NCBI GenBank assembly: GCA_951394045.1
Contig: OX595992.1
Coordinates: 248,001 to 312,000 of the forward strand
Length of the DNA stretch: 64,000 nucleotides
Direction: 5' to 3'
Source: Nitzschia sp. DOCU1
Lineage: Eukaryota > Bacillariophyta > Bacillariophyceae > Bacillariales > Bacillariaceae
Both the position numbers and the translations under genes were made by a program. Shown piece by piece: positions 21,921 to 33,073 of this stretch. The notes under the pieces were generated by a model that made no database searches, was not told where the DNA came from, and worked only from the letters and a program-made list of their open reading frames with translations. The number at the start of each line of letters is the position of its first letter. Within the stretch, counting starts at the first letter, position 1.

Positions 21921-24900
21921 ATGACGAGACCGAACGCTTTGCTAGTCTTACAAGCCTTGTTGTGCATTACAACGCCCATTGTTCTAGCGCGACGATTAGC
22001 CATTGGAGACTTTGCTTCGGTCAATCAAGTTTTGGCACAAACTCAAGTCGCATTGCCTCCCAGCAGTCAAACGCAAGATTCCACTACTTTGCGTTTGACG
22101 AATATTGTTTGTCGCAATGTTCAAATTGGCGATTTGCAAGTTGACTGGGATGTTTCGGCAGCCCAAAAGTTGCCTTTGCAAATCACCATTCAAGCCATGG
22201 ATTTGGACTTGTCCTGTCAAGCGAATTACAACTATGATGGATTTCTATTGAGTGGATCTGGTACCGTCCAAGTGACGAGTCGAGACAATTACGTCACTGT
22301 GCAAGGTGCTTTGGAAGGCACCTCTCAGCCTATTCGAATCTCGTTAACGTCTTGCAATCCCACGGTCAATATTCAAAACATTGACTTTGACAATGGCGGA
22401 TTCTTGGCGTGGGTCTTGAATCTAGTCGAAGGATTGGCACGTAATCTCATGGAAGGTTTAGTGGAAGATATGTTGTGTCTACAACTTCAAGAAAGTCTCC
22501 AAGAAAATGCCCAACAAGTCTTGCAACACTGGAATGACGTCCTACAAGAATATCCTGTAGACTACGCAGTGGATCCACTGCAGGCCGAACAAGACTTGCC
22601 GGCGTCGTCGAGTCAGCAGTTACTCGACTTTTCCAATCCCCAAACGGACTTTGGACAATGGACACACGCCATGATTCAGCAGGGCATGACCTTTTTACAA
22701 GAGCAAGTACCACTGCCAAACAACCAAACAGATATGCGAGCCAATGTATGGATCCGTCAATATGGTTTGGATGAAAATCGATCCTTGGTAGTATTGGACG
22801 ACGAGCAAGAACCAGTATTGCTATTTTACAATCATGATGTCTTGTTGGAAACGCGAGTTGAACTACATCGTCTGGCTATTTTGGGCCTCGATACTCTCAC
22901 GCAATTACAAGCACTCGATTGGATTGGACAATATACTGCCCAAAGTCAAGTGGCATGGGAGACTTTGGCTCTATCGATGCAAGCTACTATTGATATTCGA
23001 CCCTCCAGTCTCGACAATGCCGTGGTGAGCAGTACTACTCAAGAAACGAGTTTGACGGAAACCGTTTCCATTGTTTGGGGCTTAGGGCAAGTCCAAGCTT
23101 CTCTGGCCTTGTTGGCAGCGATTCATCAAGAGTTGCTGGAATCGTTGCAACTGGGTTCCTTCTTGTCCAAGGCCAACATTGTGCCGTGTTTGGTATCGAC
23201 CATTGTACAATTGGATTTGACCAGTTTTTCCGTTCAAGCCGGCGACATTTTTTCTCCCTACATTACGGGCATGGACTCGGTAGGATTGAATCGTCTACTG
23301 GGGACATTGCTGGATATTAGCTTTTATTTGTATGAAGATGTGATCTTGGAACGGTCTCCGGCCATGTTTCAACAAGACGTACGAGAACTCTTGAATGAAC
23401 GCTTTCTACAAGACTATTTGCAAACGGCATCTACAAGCAATTGTCCAGTGCCCAATGGTGTGGCTTCTTCCGTCACCACCAATGCTCCTCTTGGATTTGT
23501 GGATTTTCGAGATTTACTCTTGAATCCCGTCGACTCGTGGGCCCTGGGTGGAACCGGACTGGAACCCTATGGAGACTTGTTTTCTTCGGTCGTACGGCCG
23601 AATCTACAAGCTCAAATTCATCCCGTCAAAAAATTCAATGAAGGAGTGATACGCGGCTTGACAGGAACGCAATCGGGGATTCCAGGAGCCTTGGCGTGGC
23701 CCGAGTGGGGTGTCTCGTGGGAATATGACACGCATACAGAGAGTGAGCCTGAAAAGTCGAACGAGCGGTCGATACTGTCGTCTCTCTTGGATGCCGCGGT
23801 CGTTCATGTATCGAATCTACGGATCTTTAATCTCGATACGGTGGCAGATCCTTTGGAGATTTTGGAAGTAAAGGGATGGAATGCATTGGCGCAGTCCATT
23901 ACTCTACAGGATGCGACGCGGCCGCTCAATGTCACGGCGAGTATTCTGTTGGCGATTGGAGGCAAAGACTCGCCACTTGCCATGACGAATCAACTAGATT
24001 TGACCTTGACGCTTCCGTCCACTACCTTGTCGGTGGAAATTCTGGCGCAAATGAAGGAACGAGACCTTCTGGAGTTTCCCTTGCCGGATCTAACCAATCC
24101 GTACTGCTGGCTTGCTGCTTTGAGTCCGTATGTGGAGGAGATTGGTAACAATGGAGAAACTACGACGCTTGCGCCCCTGATGCTCGAAACCTTGGGTGTA
24201 GCGCTCGAGACGTTTCAATTCCATTCCAAGTGCATATCCTGCACCAGTCCGGGCGCCTACACCTTGTCCGGGATCTTGCAAGACGACTTGCCCAAGTTTG
24301 GATTCCAAGAGGTTTTCACTGGAAGAATGGTTGGCTTGATGGAAGACGTTGCTTGGAATTTGTGGAATGAGTTTGACTTGATGGGTCTGTTGGCAGACGC
24401 CCCATCGCGGTGCCCCTATCGCAGCAACCCTCAAGATACCACACTAGGCTTGGAACTCTTTGCGGAAGAATCAACCGTTGATCCCTGGTCATTTGGTCAA
24501 GGCCAGGACGATGCCATGAGAGAGATGCATGCGCTGTCGACGGAATCGGTGGAGACGGTACTGGGGCTCGGCATTGTTGCATTTCAAGCGGGAATGGTGG
24601 TCGCCGCTCAGAATCACTTGCTCCTGGTCAAGGATGGAACACTTGAGACCCCGGACTTGTCGTCAATCAAGCCGCAGCTCTACGATTTCTCTGCTCCGAT
24701 TGCTGGGAAAAACATTGTCGACTGGACGAACCTCGCCGCTGACATGGGAACATGGGCAAACTTTGCCTTTGACGAGCTCCGGGAGTATATTTTGGCCCCG
24801 GTGGCTGACAAAAGTGCAATGGCTCAAAATGTGACCGTCCCAAGGTTTAAAAGCCTCATGGGCGAGTATATCCTTGACGAACAAGGAGTGTATGTGATGG

Positions 24901-27900
24901 ATTTGGCAACGGAGGGTGCGACTATTAAAATGCTAGGCATCGAACTGTTGGCTTCCCAAATCCAAATACTTGGCTTGGATTCCTTGTCCATGTCAGAAGT
25001 GCTCATACCGATACAGCCTCAAGTTCTGCGAAGCAACCTCTATCTAGATGAGCTGGCTTTTGTGCTGGATGCCACGCTGAAGGTTGGGAACAAGACAGAG
25101 GCAATCGAAATCAAATACTCAGCCAAGAATGTCTCGGCTCAGCTCGATCTGTTGGTTGCGGTCGATCTCGATGTAATCAATGAAATTCAAATTGGTTCCG
25201 TCTTTGATACGAAATTCATTCTGCCGTGCCTGGCATCGGGGATCTACGAGGTTGGAATTCATCAACTATCAACGTCGGTCGGTGTCGTCGAAGGGCCAAA
25301 GCTGTCGGGCTTTCTGGTACCCAACTTTCAAGACTCGGTCGACTCAATTCTTACCGCTATCTCAGATAGCTATAGCAGAGACCTCTTGACTGCTATGCCA
25401 ATTTTTCTCGACAGTACATTCAAGGATGTGGTCAATTCCATATTGCCTAACATTGTCGATTCTTTCAAAAGTGAATGCCCACCAAGTCCAAGCTACCCGG
25501 GCGGTGGATTCGTCGACTTTCGCGACTTGCTATTGCTGGCAAATGAATCGCTTCCTCTTGGGGGCAGTGGGGATGCGCCCTATGGAGACTTGTTTCAGGT
25601 TGTGTACAGCCTACTGGAGGAACACGTCCTACGCACTGGTGCCTCGAACCGGCCTGTCATCAACGATATCTTCCGGCACATTACCATGGCTCAATCCAAC
25701 ACCTCAGGCACATTGACTATGGAGGAAAACGCATTTGACAGCCAGACGAAAATCAAGATTGCTGGTCTCGAGGCATCGGTAGGTTTTCAAGTGTCCAACG
25801 TCCGACTCGAAAACATAGATAGCGTGGGCGACCCATTGACTTTGTTTCAGCCGATGCAAGGCCAAGCACATATGATTGACAACATTGTATCTTTCGGCGT
25901 CGACTCAAGACCGCTTAGTTTCGCGGCAAATGTCATCTTGTCCTTGAGTGACGGAGGTAAGCACCTTTGAATCGCAATGCTGTTGTTGCTTCCTTTCCCC
26001 TGCTCATCGAACCTCAACTCTTTTTCAGTCGAGATGAATATCCGAAATGAAATGCGGGTTGCACTATCCCTCGAGAACGTTGTCATCGTGGCTGAGCTCC
26101 TTCTGAAGATCTCTGAAAATGCTTTTGCCGCCTTTCCGATCGGCGACCTTAGCGACATCGATTGCTGGCTCGCGACTGTACTTTCGCGGCCTTCAACCGA
26201 AGGTTTGGCCTTCCGGGGCATTGGGCTTGAAGAGCATTCTTTCTCCATTGGAAATTTCTCGTTTGGGGTCAGCTGTATCGATTGCACGAGCCCGGATTTT
26301 GACAAGCTAATCTTGTCGCTTTACAACATTGAGAATACCACCGATCTTGAAAAGATCATAAGCAAGCAGACCGGAGTTCTCTTTGACAACGATTTGTTCC
26401 CGGTTCTTTTGGATCGAGTTGTGATCGACTCAGCCAGGAGATGCCCGCACCATCCAAATTACGATCCAGAGGCCAAGCCCCTATCGTTCCTCAGTTCGCC
26501 GTCTGACTCTCTTGGATTCATCGACGTTGCGTCTTCAGGCATGGAACCGGCATATTTCAATCTGGTCAACGGAATGATTGCTTTGTTTCTGTTCTTGTTT
26601 GGAGCTTTAGCGGGTTACGTCGTAAAACGCAGGAACAAGAACTGGAAAAATTCTTTGTCCCGGGAAGGAGCCATACTTCTCCAGCGCCAGGAAGAGAAGG
26701 ACAGACAGATGCAGGCTACGCTTGACAAGTCCACGACGTCACTTTTTGCCAGCCCATCGATTCCCAGGAGAGTCCGATATGGTGTTCCAGTGGCGCTCCT
26801 ATTGAACATTGGCCTATTCCTCGGGGGACATTTCGGTACCCTTTCTGTGGTCAACGTCAACGCATCTGTGGCCGGAGAAGAGTTCACGGTCTACGAATTT
26901 CTAGAATTCAGATTCATTGAGTCGACAAGAAACACCTACAATAATGGCGGGGCGGAGCTTGCGATTCTGTTGTGGGTCTTCACCGGAATATGGCCTTACA
27001 TCAAGCTAGGAACATCCCTGCTCCTTTGGATTCTCCCACCCAGTACAATCAGTGTGTTCCGACGAGGTCAGGCGCTTTTATGGATCGACGCCCTGGCCAA
27101 ACTAAGCGTGATTGATATCTTTACAATGCTGCTGGGTTTCGCCGTTCTTTTGGTTTTCATTGGTGGTCCAGACAAATCACTCAGCACGTCTGAAGCTGTC
27201 CTTTACTCCTTCAAGACTATCATCATCCCCCGAGCGGGATGCTATTGCCTCCTTGTCGCCCAGAGGATGGCTCGGGTAAGCTCCAAGTTCCTCCTCGAGT
27301 ACCACGATCAAGTCATTGACACGGCATTAACCGCTCATGCGGAGTATGCAACGAAGGCTGTTGACCAACGATCGTTGGCTTCTCGTAGTTCCTCATTTTC
27401 CGACCCCGCTGATTATTCCGATGACAATAGATGGAAAGGAGAAGAAGACGAAGGAAGTCTCATACATAGAATCGACGACGTTGCGGCTTTCGTTCAGGCC
27501 GAGGAAGGTCGAACTTCGGTTCCTGACCTATCTAGTGACGGCGATGTCTGTCCAGCAGACAGGTTTGATGCGGAAGATTCCGACCTGGAGGTGGAGTCGA
27601 AAACCGAATTCCGTGTGGGAACACTGGGTGTGGTTTTTGGTGCTGTTACCATCGTGATCATTTTTATCATTGGGTGTATCTTTGCCCCTGCGATCTCACT
27701 GGACACATCTTCCATTGCCAGCCTCGCGGCAGAGTCTGGCATGACGTACGCAGATGTAGTCGAGGAGTACGGTGTCTTCCTTGTTATCAGCAGCGTACTC
27801 GTCAAGGCCAGTTTTGTCCTGGACACCAATGCAGACTATGTCGGCCTCGGCTTCTTACTTTTTGGAGCTCTTGTTTCAATGGCCGGCGTCTTCTTCATTC

Positions 27901-28718
27901 AAGCTTACCAGTTTATCTGCCGGAAGATAAAGGAACGCCATCTTGGGAAGCCTGTTCCGTCCTACGGCCACAGTGGCTGCGGTTTTCCACTTTACTTTCG
28001 GCTTCACAAATGGAAGCACATGGAAATTTATCTCATTTCGGTTGCTATTGGAGTTTGGCAGCTTGGCTCTGCTTGTTCCTATGCCATCCATTTGTACTGC
28101 GACATTCTCTGGCAGACCTATGCCGTCATGAGTTACATTGGTTTGGTCGAAAAGTCGACTGCTCAATGTTCTCGAATCCAAGCGTCGTTGCCCGGAAACT
28201 TGACGATCATCATTGGCTCCTTCTTGATGTTGCTGCTTGCATTTTTCTTCCAGGCTGCAGCTCAATACAAGAAAAATATTGCGCAATCGCTCCGCTTTGT
28301 CGATGACGATGACGTGCCTAGGCTGTCCCTTGCTTGGAGCGGCGACAAGAGCAAGAACAGCCGGTACTCTCACTTGACAGCCTCCATGTCATTGGACCAA
28401 CTTTCGAGTGATGAACTGCGCACGCCCCCCGCTACACCTGTTACTACAGCGTCGACGCCCCCCGGAACACCCGGGAAAGAGGAAACCAGCAGCTTTCGCT
28501 CTCAGTCTACCATCCCGTCGGTGTCTCAACCTTGTCTTACACCACCGAGGTCTGGATCTGCCTCTAATAGTTCCGTTCGATTTGAATACTTCGATGAAGA
28601 ATGTCATCAACCTTGCCCGCCCAGAAGGGACTCGCAGGAGATGCCATCCATCTCGGGAACAGACCTAGGTGTTCGTCTGAGCTTTCGGCCGAATCAAGCC
28701 AATCATGACCTAATTTAG
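21921..28718 (+). CDS. Giant BPI/TULIP-like protein fused to PqiA-like membrane domains (two exons)
   Basis: Exon 1 is 21921-25956 and exon 2 is 26029-28718. The 72-bp intron (GTAAGC...TTTTTCAG) splits one codon, giving 2241 residues. A signal peptide (residues 1-24) leads into a lumenal or extracellular region of about 1490 residues. Its first module ends in a BPI-like pattern: LTSC145, the strand NIQNIDF, GGFLAWVLNLVEGLARNL and MLC186. Two further modules alternate in an A-B-A-B-A order, with GFVDFRDLL at residues 525 and 1196. A membrane helix at about 1524-1545 is followed by a basic loop. Then come two PqiA-like blocks: helices near 1596-1725 with AKLSVIDIFTMLLGFAVLL, and near 1880-2110 with WKHMEIYLISVAIGVWQLG. 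A proline/serine-rich cytosolic tail closes the protein. In bacteria PqiA partners with MCE-domain PqiB in lipid movement between membranes. Here a TULIP-type lipid carrier replaces MCE, so a lipid-transfer role is a reasoned inference. Confidence 0.82.
25957..26028 (+). other. Spliceosomal intron, 72 bp
   Basis: The donor is GGAG|GTAAGC and the acceptor CTTTTTCAG|TC. Removing it restores one frame, with the codon G|TC (Val), across what otherwise appear as two frames ending at a TGA and starting at a spurious ATG. Confidence 0.9.
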
Positions 28719-29014
28719 CAAGACTAGGTAAAGGATTAGACAACGAAAATTTGTCATTTCAATTCTGATCCCCGTTTTCAGCTGGTTCGATGCTGCTTGC
28801 CCTCGATGCATTCGCTTCCAAAGCATGTATTACCGAGCACGAAGGGTGTCATTAGCTTCGATATTCGGCGTTGACGTACATTGTGACAAGTAGCAGGGGT
28901 CAACGACCACTACGGCGCGAGCGGCGGTTCTCTCTCGAAGCATGGTCTTCTGGTTTCGATAGTCAATACAATCCTTCAGTGTGACATTCGGCCTTGGTTT
29001 GTAAAGCATATAGA
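28719..29014. other. Convergent 3' spacer
   Basis: A short interval between two convergent genes that should hold both 3' UTRs. No further feature is seen. Confidence 0.5.
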
Positions 29015-29482
29015 CTAACGGAAGCCCCGACGCCAGCGGCGGTTCTCTTCTCGCACATTTTCTTCTTCGCTATCGGTGCTCGAGTCGGTTGCGTACCCGC
29101 ACTGATCCTTGGTAGTGTTGGCCCGCCGTTCAGTAGAGTTGTCGTTAAAAGACGACTCCAATTTGGAAGAAAATGACGGAGAAGCAAGCGGGTGAATTGA
29201 GCTTTCATCACGGCAAAACATTTTCTTGAACGCCTGCTTCGCACACTTCGACCATCTTGAGTGCCCTATACCATCCATTGCGCCGCAAAAGCCGCCAACC
29301 CTCACGTCGTCTACTATTTCGACTTGCGATATTTCAAAGGCGGGAGACTCGTTGGCCCGCTGGTTCCTCTTTTCAGTCTCCAAGCCCTTGAACCGTGGCT
29401 GGGCTGGCGCAGAGTACGTGCGGTGTGAAGCAACGGGAGTGTAATCAAAGTCCCACCAGTTTTGTTGCGTTTTGCCTCCCAT
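29015..29482 (-). CDS. Hypothetical hydrophilic protein
   Basis: The 155-residue frame starts at an ATG at 29482 (MGGKTQQNWWDFDYTPVASH). It is polar and probably largely disordered. It has a short cysteine-containing basic centre (SKCAKQAFKKMFCRDESS), an acidic serine-rich patch (ATDSSTDSEEENVREEN) and an arginine-rich end. The glycine-2 after the initiator is compatible with N-myristoylation (MGGKTQ), though the context is not ideal. I know no family. It converges on the giant lipid-binding gene. Confidence 0.5.
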   Translation of the reverse strand: MGGKTQQNWWDFDYTPVASHRTYSAPAQPRFKGLETEKRNQRANESPAFEISQVEIVDDVRVGGFCGAMDGIGHSRWSKCAKQAFKKMFCRDESSIHPLASPSFSSKLESSFNDNSTERRANTTKDQCGYATDSSTDSEEENVREENRRWRRGFR

Positions 29483-30520
29483 GGTGTCAACTGAAAGGTA
29501 ATAACAAAGATATTACTGATGAAAAGGAGGTGCAAGAAAAGGTGTTCAGAGAGACATGCGCAGGCAGGACCATTGGAGTCTTGTATCGACTTCAGAGATG
29601 ATGGGAAAGAAGCCAGATGGATGTAGGCTCCTCAACATTGGAAGATAGTCGGATCTATTCTAGACCGTTGATGGCGACGCCCTGCTTATGGATAGTTCGC
29701 TATTTGGGCATCTGCCGATGAAAATTGTGATGAAGGTGGCGCCAGAGGTAACGCGCGCTGGCGCAACGACTCATTTAAGGGACTCGGACAATTGCCAATA
29801 TTGATACATGAAGGATTACATATGTTAATTTCCTAGCGCTGTGCACCCGATGATATCATTTTTCACTCTCCGTTCGCAACCGAAATTTTGTTTTGGCGCG
29901 CTTCATGGACGATTAACAAGCATTTCACATACCTACGGAGAGTGACTACTTGCCTACTATGCCGGCGACAATAGGCGACCGATGCCGCCAGCATATGTAC
30001 CCGTAGCTAGCAGTAGTAGACACCTGTCGCAGATCCAAGATTCATACTCTCGTTCCATACGGCGGGTCTGATTGTTCACAGGCTGGATTGGACGCAGGAC
30101 TACTATTTTTGGGGCTCCAAACACCATGTCTTGGTTCGCACAGTGGTTTTAATAGCTACTTTGCATCAAAAGGAAACTTGTTGAACAGCTAGATCCTCCG
30201 CGCTTTGACACTTTTTCTTGCTGTTGCGCTGTTCTTCTATTGCTGCTCGGAGATTTGGCATGTGGAACTCCGCAACCAGTGCTTCTTCGCATTTGGAACG
30301 CCGAATGGCTCCATGAATCCTAGCGTTTACTGACACGTATATATATATATATATATATATCTAGTTTAGGATTGGGCCTCGTCAACTCGTAATAATCCAG
30401 TCAAGTCTGGATTGGGTGAATGAGACACATAGCATAGAGTTCTGAAAGAAGTCCAGGAGATTTAGTGCGGCGGCTTTAGTGCCCGAAGATGGTTTTTGAC
30501 GACTTTTGAGATATGCTTGC
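29483..30520. other. Intergenic region with a TA microsatellite
   Basis: No coding region is supported. The interval ends close to a (TA)n tract at 30340-30360. The left part should hold the promoter of the minus-strand gene starting at 29482. Confidence 0.45.
30340..30360. repeat. (TA)n microsatellite
   Basis: About ten TA dinucleotides in a row, located 160 bp downstream of the stop of the minus-strand gene that ends at 30521. Confidence 0.9.
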
Positions 30521-31807
30521 CTAGCAAGAAACAGAGCTGAGATCGGAAGCGTGGTATAGTACAGGAGGCTGTGCTCCTCTGGCCACGCCAGGCTTGGGGA
30601 CTTCAGCACTCCACACAAGCTGAACTTTCGAAGGCAACTCAGGCGGAGGTACCGCTTTCTTGGGTTGAGAAGCAAGATGGGGAAGAAACGTACGGAAACG
30701 ATCGGACATCGATGGTTCAGAAAAATCGCTTGGTGCCTTCTCAGGCACTCTCGATGGCATGCTTTTGGCTGCCACCGGAGGGAGGTTGAAGTCCTCATTC
30801 AGGTGATCATAGTCTTCGAAGAGCTGGACATTTTCTGGTTCGAACTCTATAAATTCGTCACCGTTCTCGTCGTAGTTAACGTGGATTGGCTGTTGGGCTT
30901 CGACCACGGCCCTTGCCTTCTTCGAGGCGGCTTCTCTCATCCTTTGGATTCTAAGAAGTGGGGGCAGTGTCCTGTTTCTTGAGAGATGGAAGGGAGGCTC
31001 GGTTAAGCTGCTCATATCGTCCTCCAGCGTACGTAGCTCTAGAGTGTCGCTAACATCGTCCTCGAGCGCGGTGGGATTCGTAAGGGAATCGGCAAGACTT
31101 TCAAGAATCGTCGTCGTACGCGATTTAGACTTCTCCTTGGAATTCGCACCTTTGGGAACGACGAAGATGGTCGTTGGATGCGGGCCCATTGCACGAGAGA
31201 GCCGATTAGCTATGTGATGCTCGTCTTCGGGATCAAGCTGCTGGTAAAAAAACTTCTGGACATGGGATAAGACACCAAACGCTTTGTTTGCGATTTCCCG
31301 GAGATCTTCCAGGGCAAATGGCATACACGCATCTCGAAGAGGTACACGCCTCGACCGTCTAAATGGTCGACGTTTCGGGCGATCATAAGTCTGTTCTTCG
31401 TCAGACCATTCAGACTCATCATCATCATTCGACTCGTCGTCGTTATATGGATCACGTGCTTTAATGCGCTCGGACTTTTCCGTCCGCTCCCCCTCGGCTG
31501 TGCCAGAAGGAAGCGGTCGCTCTCCAGCGTTGTTCACACCTCGATGGTTGGCGGAACGCCCCGAGACTTGCTGTTTATCCCGTGATTTGTTCATCTCTTT
31601 TACCACGGTTGGGTTTGGATAGCCTCTGTCGTCGCTCCGACTGGAAGTCGAAGTGGATGTGGAGGCAGTGACTGCGGTGCTACTACTTTCCGATTCCTTC
31701 TTGATCGGTGAAGCCGAATCGACTGCCTTGCTTCCCTCTCTAAAGAAAGGGCTCGAATCAAACGATGTCCATGAAGGGGTGTGCCGATGCCGCGTTTCGA
31801 CTACCAT
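30521..31807 (-). CDS. Unrecognised, largely disordered protein
   Basis: The frame is open from a TTG at 31843, but the first ATG is at 31807 (MVVETRHRHTPSW), giving 428 residues. The N-terminal 130 residues are serine- and charge-rich, and an acidic run (DDESNDDDESEWSDEE) is followed by an arginine cluster. Residues 155-190 form the only clearly folded-looking stretch (ALEDLREIANKAFGVLSHVQ). A second acidic patch (NYDENGDEFIEFEPENVQLF) lies near residue 310, and the C-terminus is proline-rich. No catalytic or membrane feature is visible, and I do not recognise the family. The acidic/basic pattern would suit a nuclear or scaffold protein, but that is only a guess. Confidence 0.6.
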   Translation of the reverse strand: MVVETRHRHTPSWTSFDSSPFFREGSKAVDSASPIKKESESSSTAVTASTSTSTSSRSDDRGYPNPTVVKEMNKSRDKQQVSGRSANHRGVNNAGERPLPSGTAEGERTEKSERIKARDPYNDDESNDDDESEWSDEEQTYDRPKRRPFRRSRRVPLRDACMPFALEDLREIANKAFGVLSHVQKFFYQQLDPEDEHHIANRLSRAMGPHPTTIFVVPKGANSKEKSKSRTTTILESLADSLTNPTALEDDVSDTLELRTLEDDMSSLTEPPFHLSRNRTLPPLLRIQRMREAASKKARAVVEAQQPIHVNYDENGDEFIEFEPENVQLFEDYDHLNEDFNLPPVAAKSMPSRVPEKAPSDFSEPSMSDRFRTFLPHLASQPKKAVPPPELPSKVQLVWSAEVPKPGVARGAQPPVLYHASDLSSVSC

Positions 31808-33073
31808 CGTTTCTTTTCTATCTTGACAAGATGATGATGGCAAGAAGTAACTAATGATTTCAGATTTACGTGCGAATGTGATAGGAGTATCCGTCTCTCG
31901 AAATCAGTCCAAAATTTTGTACCGCAACCAAACTTGGTGCACTTCGTCGGCGGCAAGATTTGGGCATGCCGATGAATGAGCCGCCGGCAGAAGCTTACAA
32001 ATTAATTTTTTCGCCGATGTTAATTGGAAACTGGCGCGAGAGGAAGTGCGACAGAATGACGACATGCAAAATTAATTTTCCCGCTCGATTGGGATTCGAA
32101 AATTGTCCCCAATCTTTGACTTTTGGATATCTAGAGTCTCTAGTTGGGACAGCACTCGTCATTCCACTTCGAAGTTGAACGTGCCACAAATGACTCGTTC
32201 TATTTCAACGACACAAGAAGTACAGTTCCACTAGCGGACGGGCTTTGAACGAGCACCACGCAAGTGTGATGTCGTTAATGCAGTTCCAAGAAAGTTCCGT
32301 TCCTCGTTCTGTTTTCAAAACCCTCGAGAGATATTTGTAGACTCCGAGCAAACGCTACGGACTATAGCACTTGCTACTACTAGGTGACGACATTCAGAAA
32401 TTGCAATTGCGTCCTGAAATTGCAATTGCGTCAACAATGGATGGACCTGAGAGCGACGACGTCCGTCTACATCCAAGCGTTCTACAAACAATCCGCGTGG
32501 CTGCGCAGCATCACAACGCAATCGCCGTCTATTCACAATTGCTATTTTTTACTATGGAGAAGGCGGACGGGCAGGGTTTTCTGGATTGTCTGCTGTTACC
32601 TGGTATGGTCGAAGCAAGGCAGCAGTACTACTGTACATACCGGAGTAGTCTTGAGCTGCCAGATCTGGGCCATCTCTACAGTATTCGTCCTGCCGAATTG
32701 TACTTTAGGGAACTTACTTCCCGTCTGGTCGGGTCGCTTCTCTAGCAGCACTAGTACATGATTACCTTGCTTCTACTACTACGTTGTACCTAGTATGCTT
32801 TAATAATAGTAGCATACCTACTAGTAGTTGTGCGTGCTAGCTACTACTAGTAGACTACTATCACTTGTTTCGTGTGGCACTAGTAGAGGTGTAAAGAGAG
32901 ATTCACAGCACACTTGTATGAAGGGTTCCAGCGTGATACAACTACGCCAGTATCGATGGCAGGAGGCGTTGCATTCGTGCTTCCTCGTTATGATCAGGCT
33001 TGTAATTAAACTTCTTCCTTTTGGTACTATTTTACTGGAGTAGTCCTACATCAGCCGCTGTTCACTCTCTCCC
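31808..33073. other. Intergenic region with short repeats
   Basis: No gene is firmly supported. A plus-strand frame of 102 codons from the ATG at 32437 to 32745 has reasonable composition but no motif. The string GAAATTGCAATTGCGTC occurs twice 21 bp apart near 32395-32432. The right half (32370-32890) is dense in CTACTACTAG/CTAGTAG strings. Confidence 0.4.

Noticed and set aside
32437..32745. 102-codon ATG frame on the plus strand
   Set aside because: Composition is acceptable, but it overlaps another frame, contains a duplicated 17-mer just upstream and shows no family.
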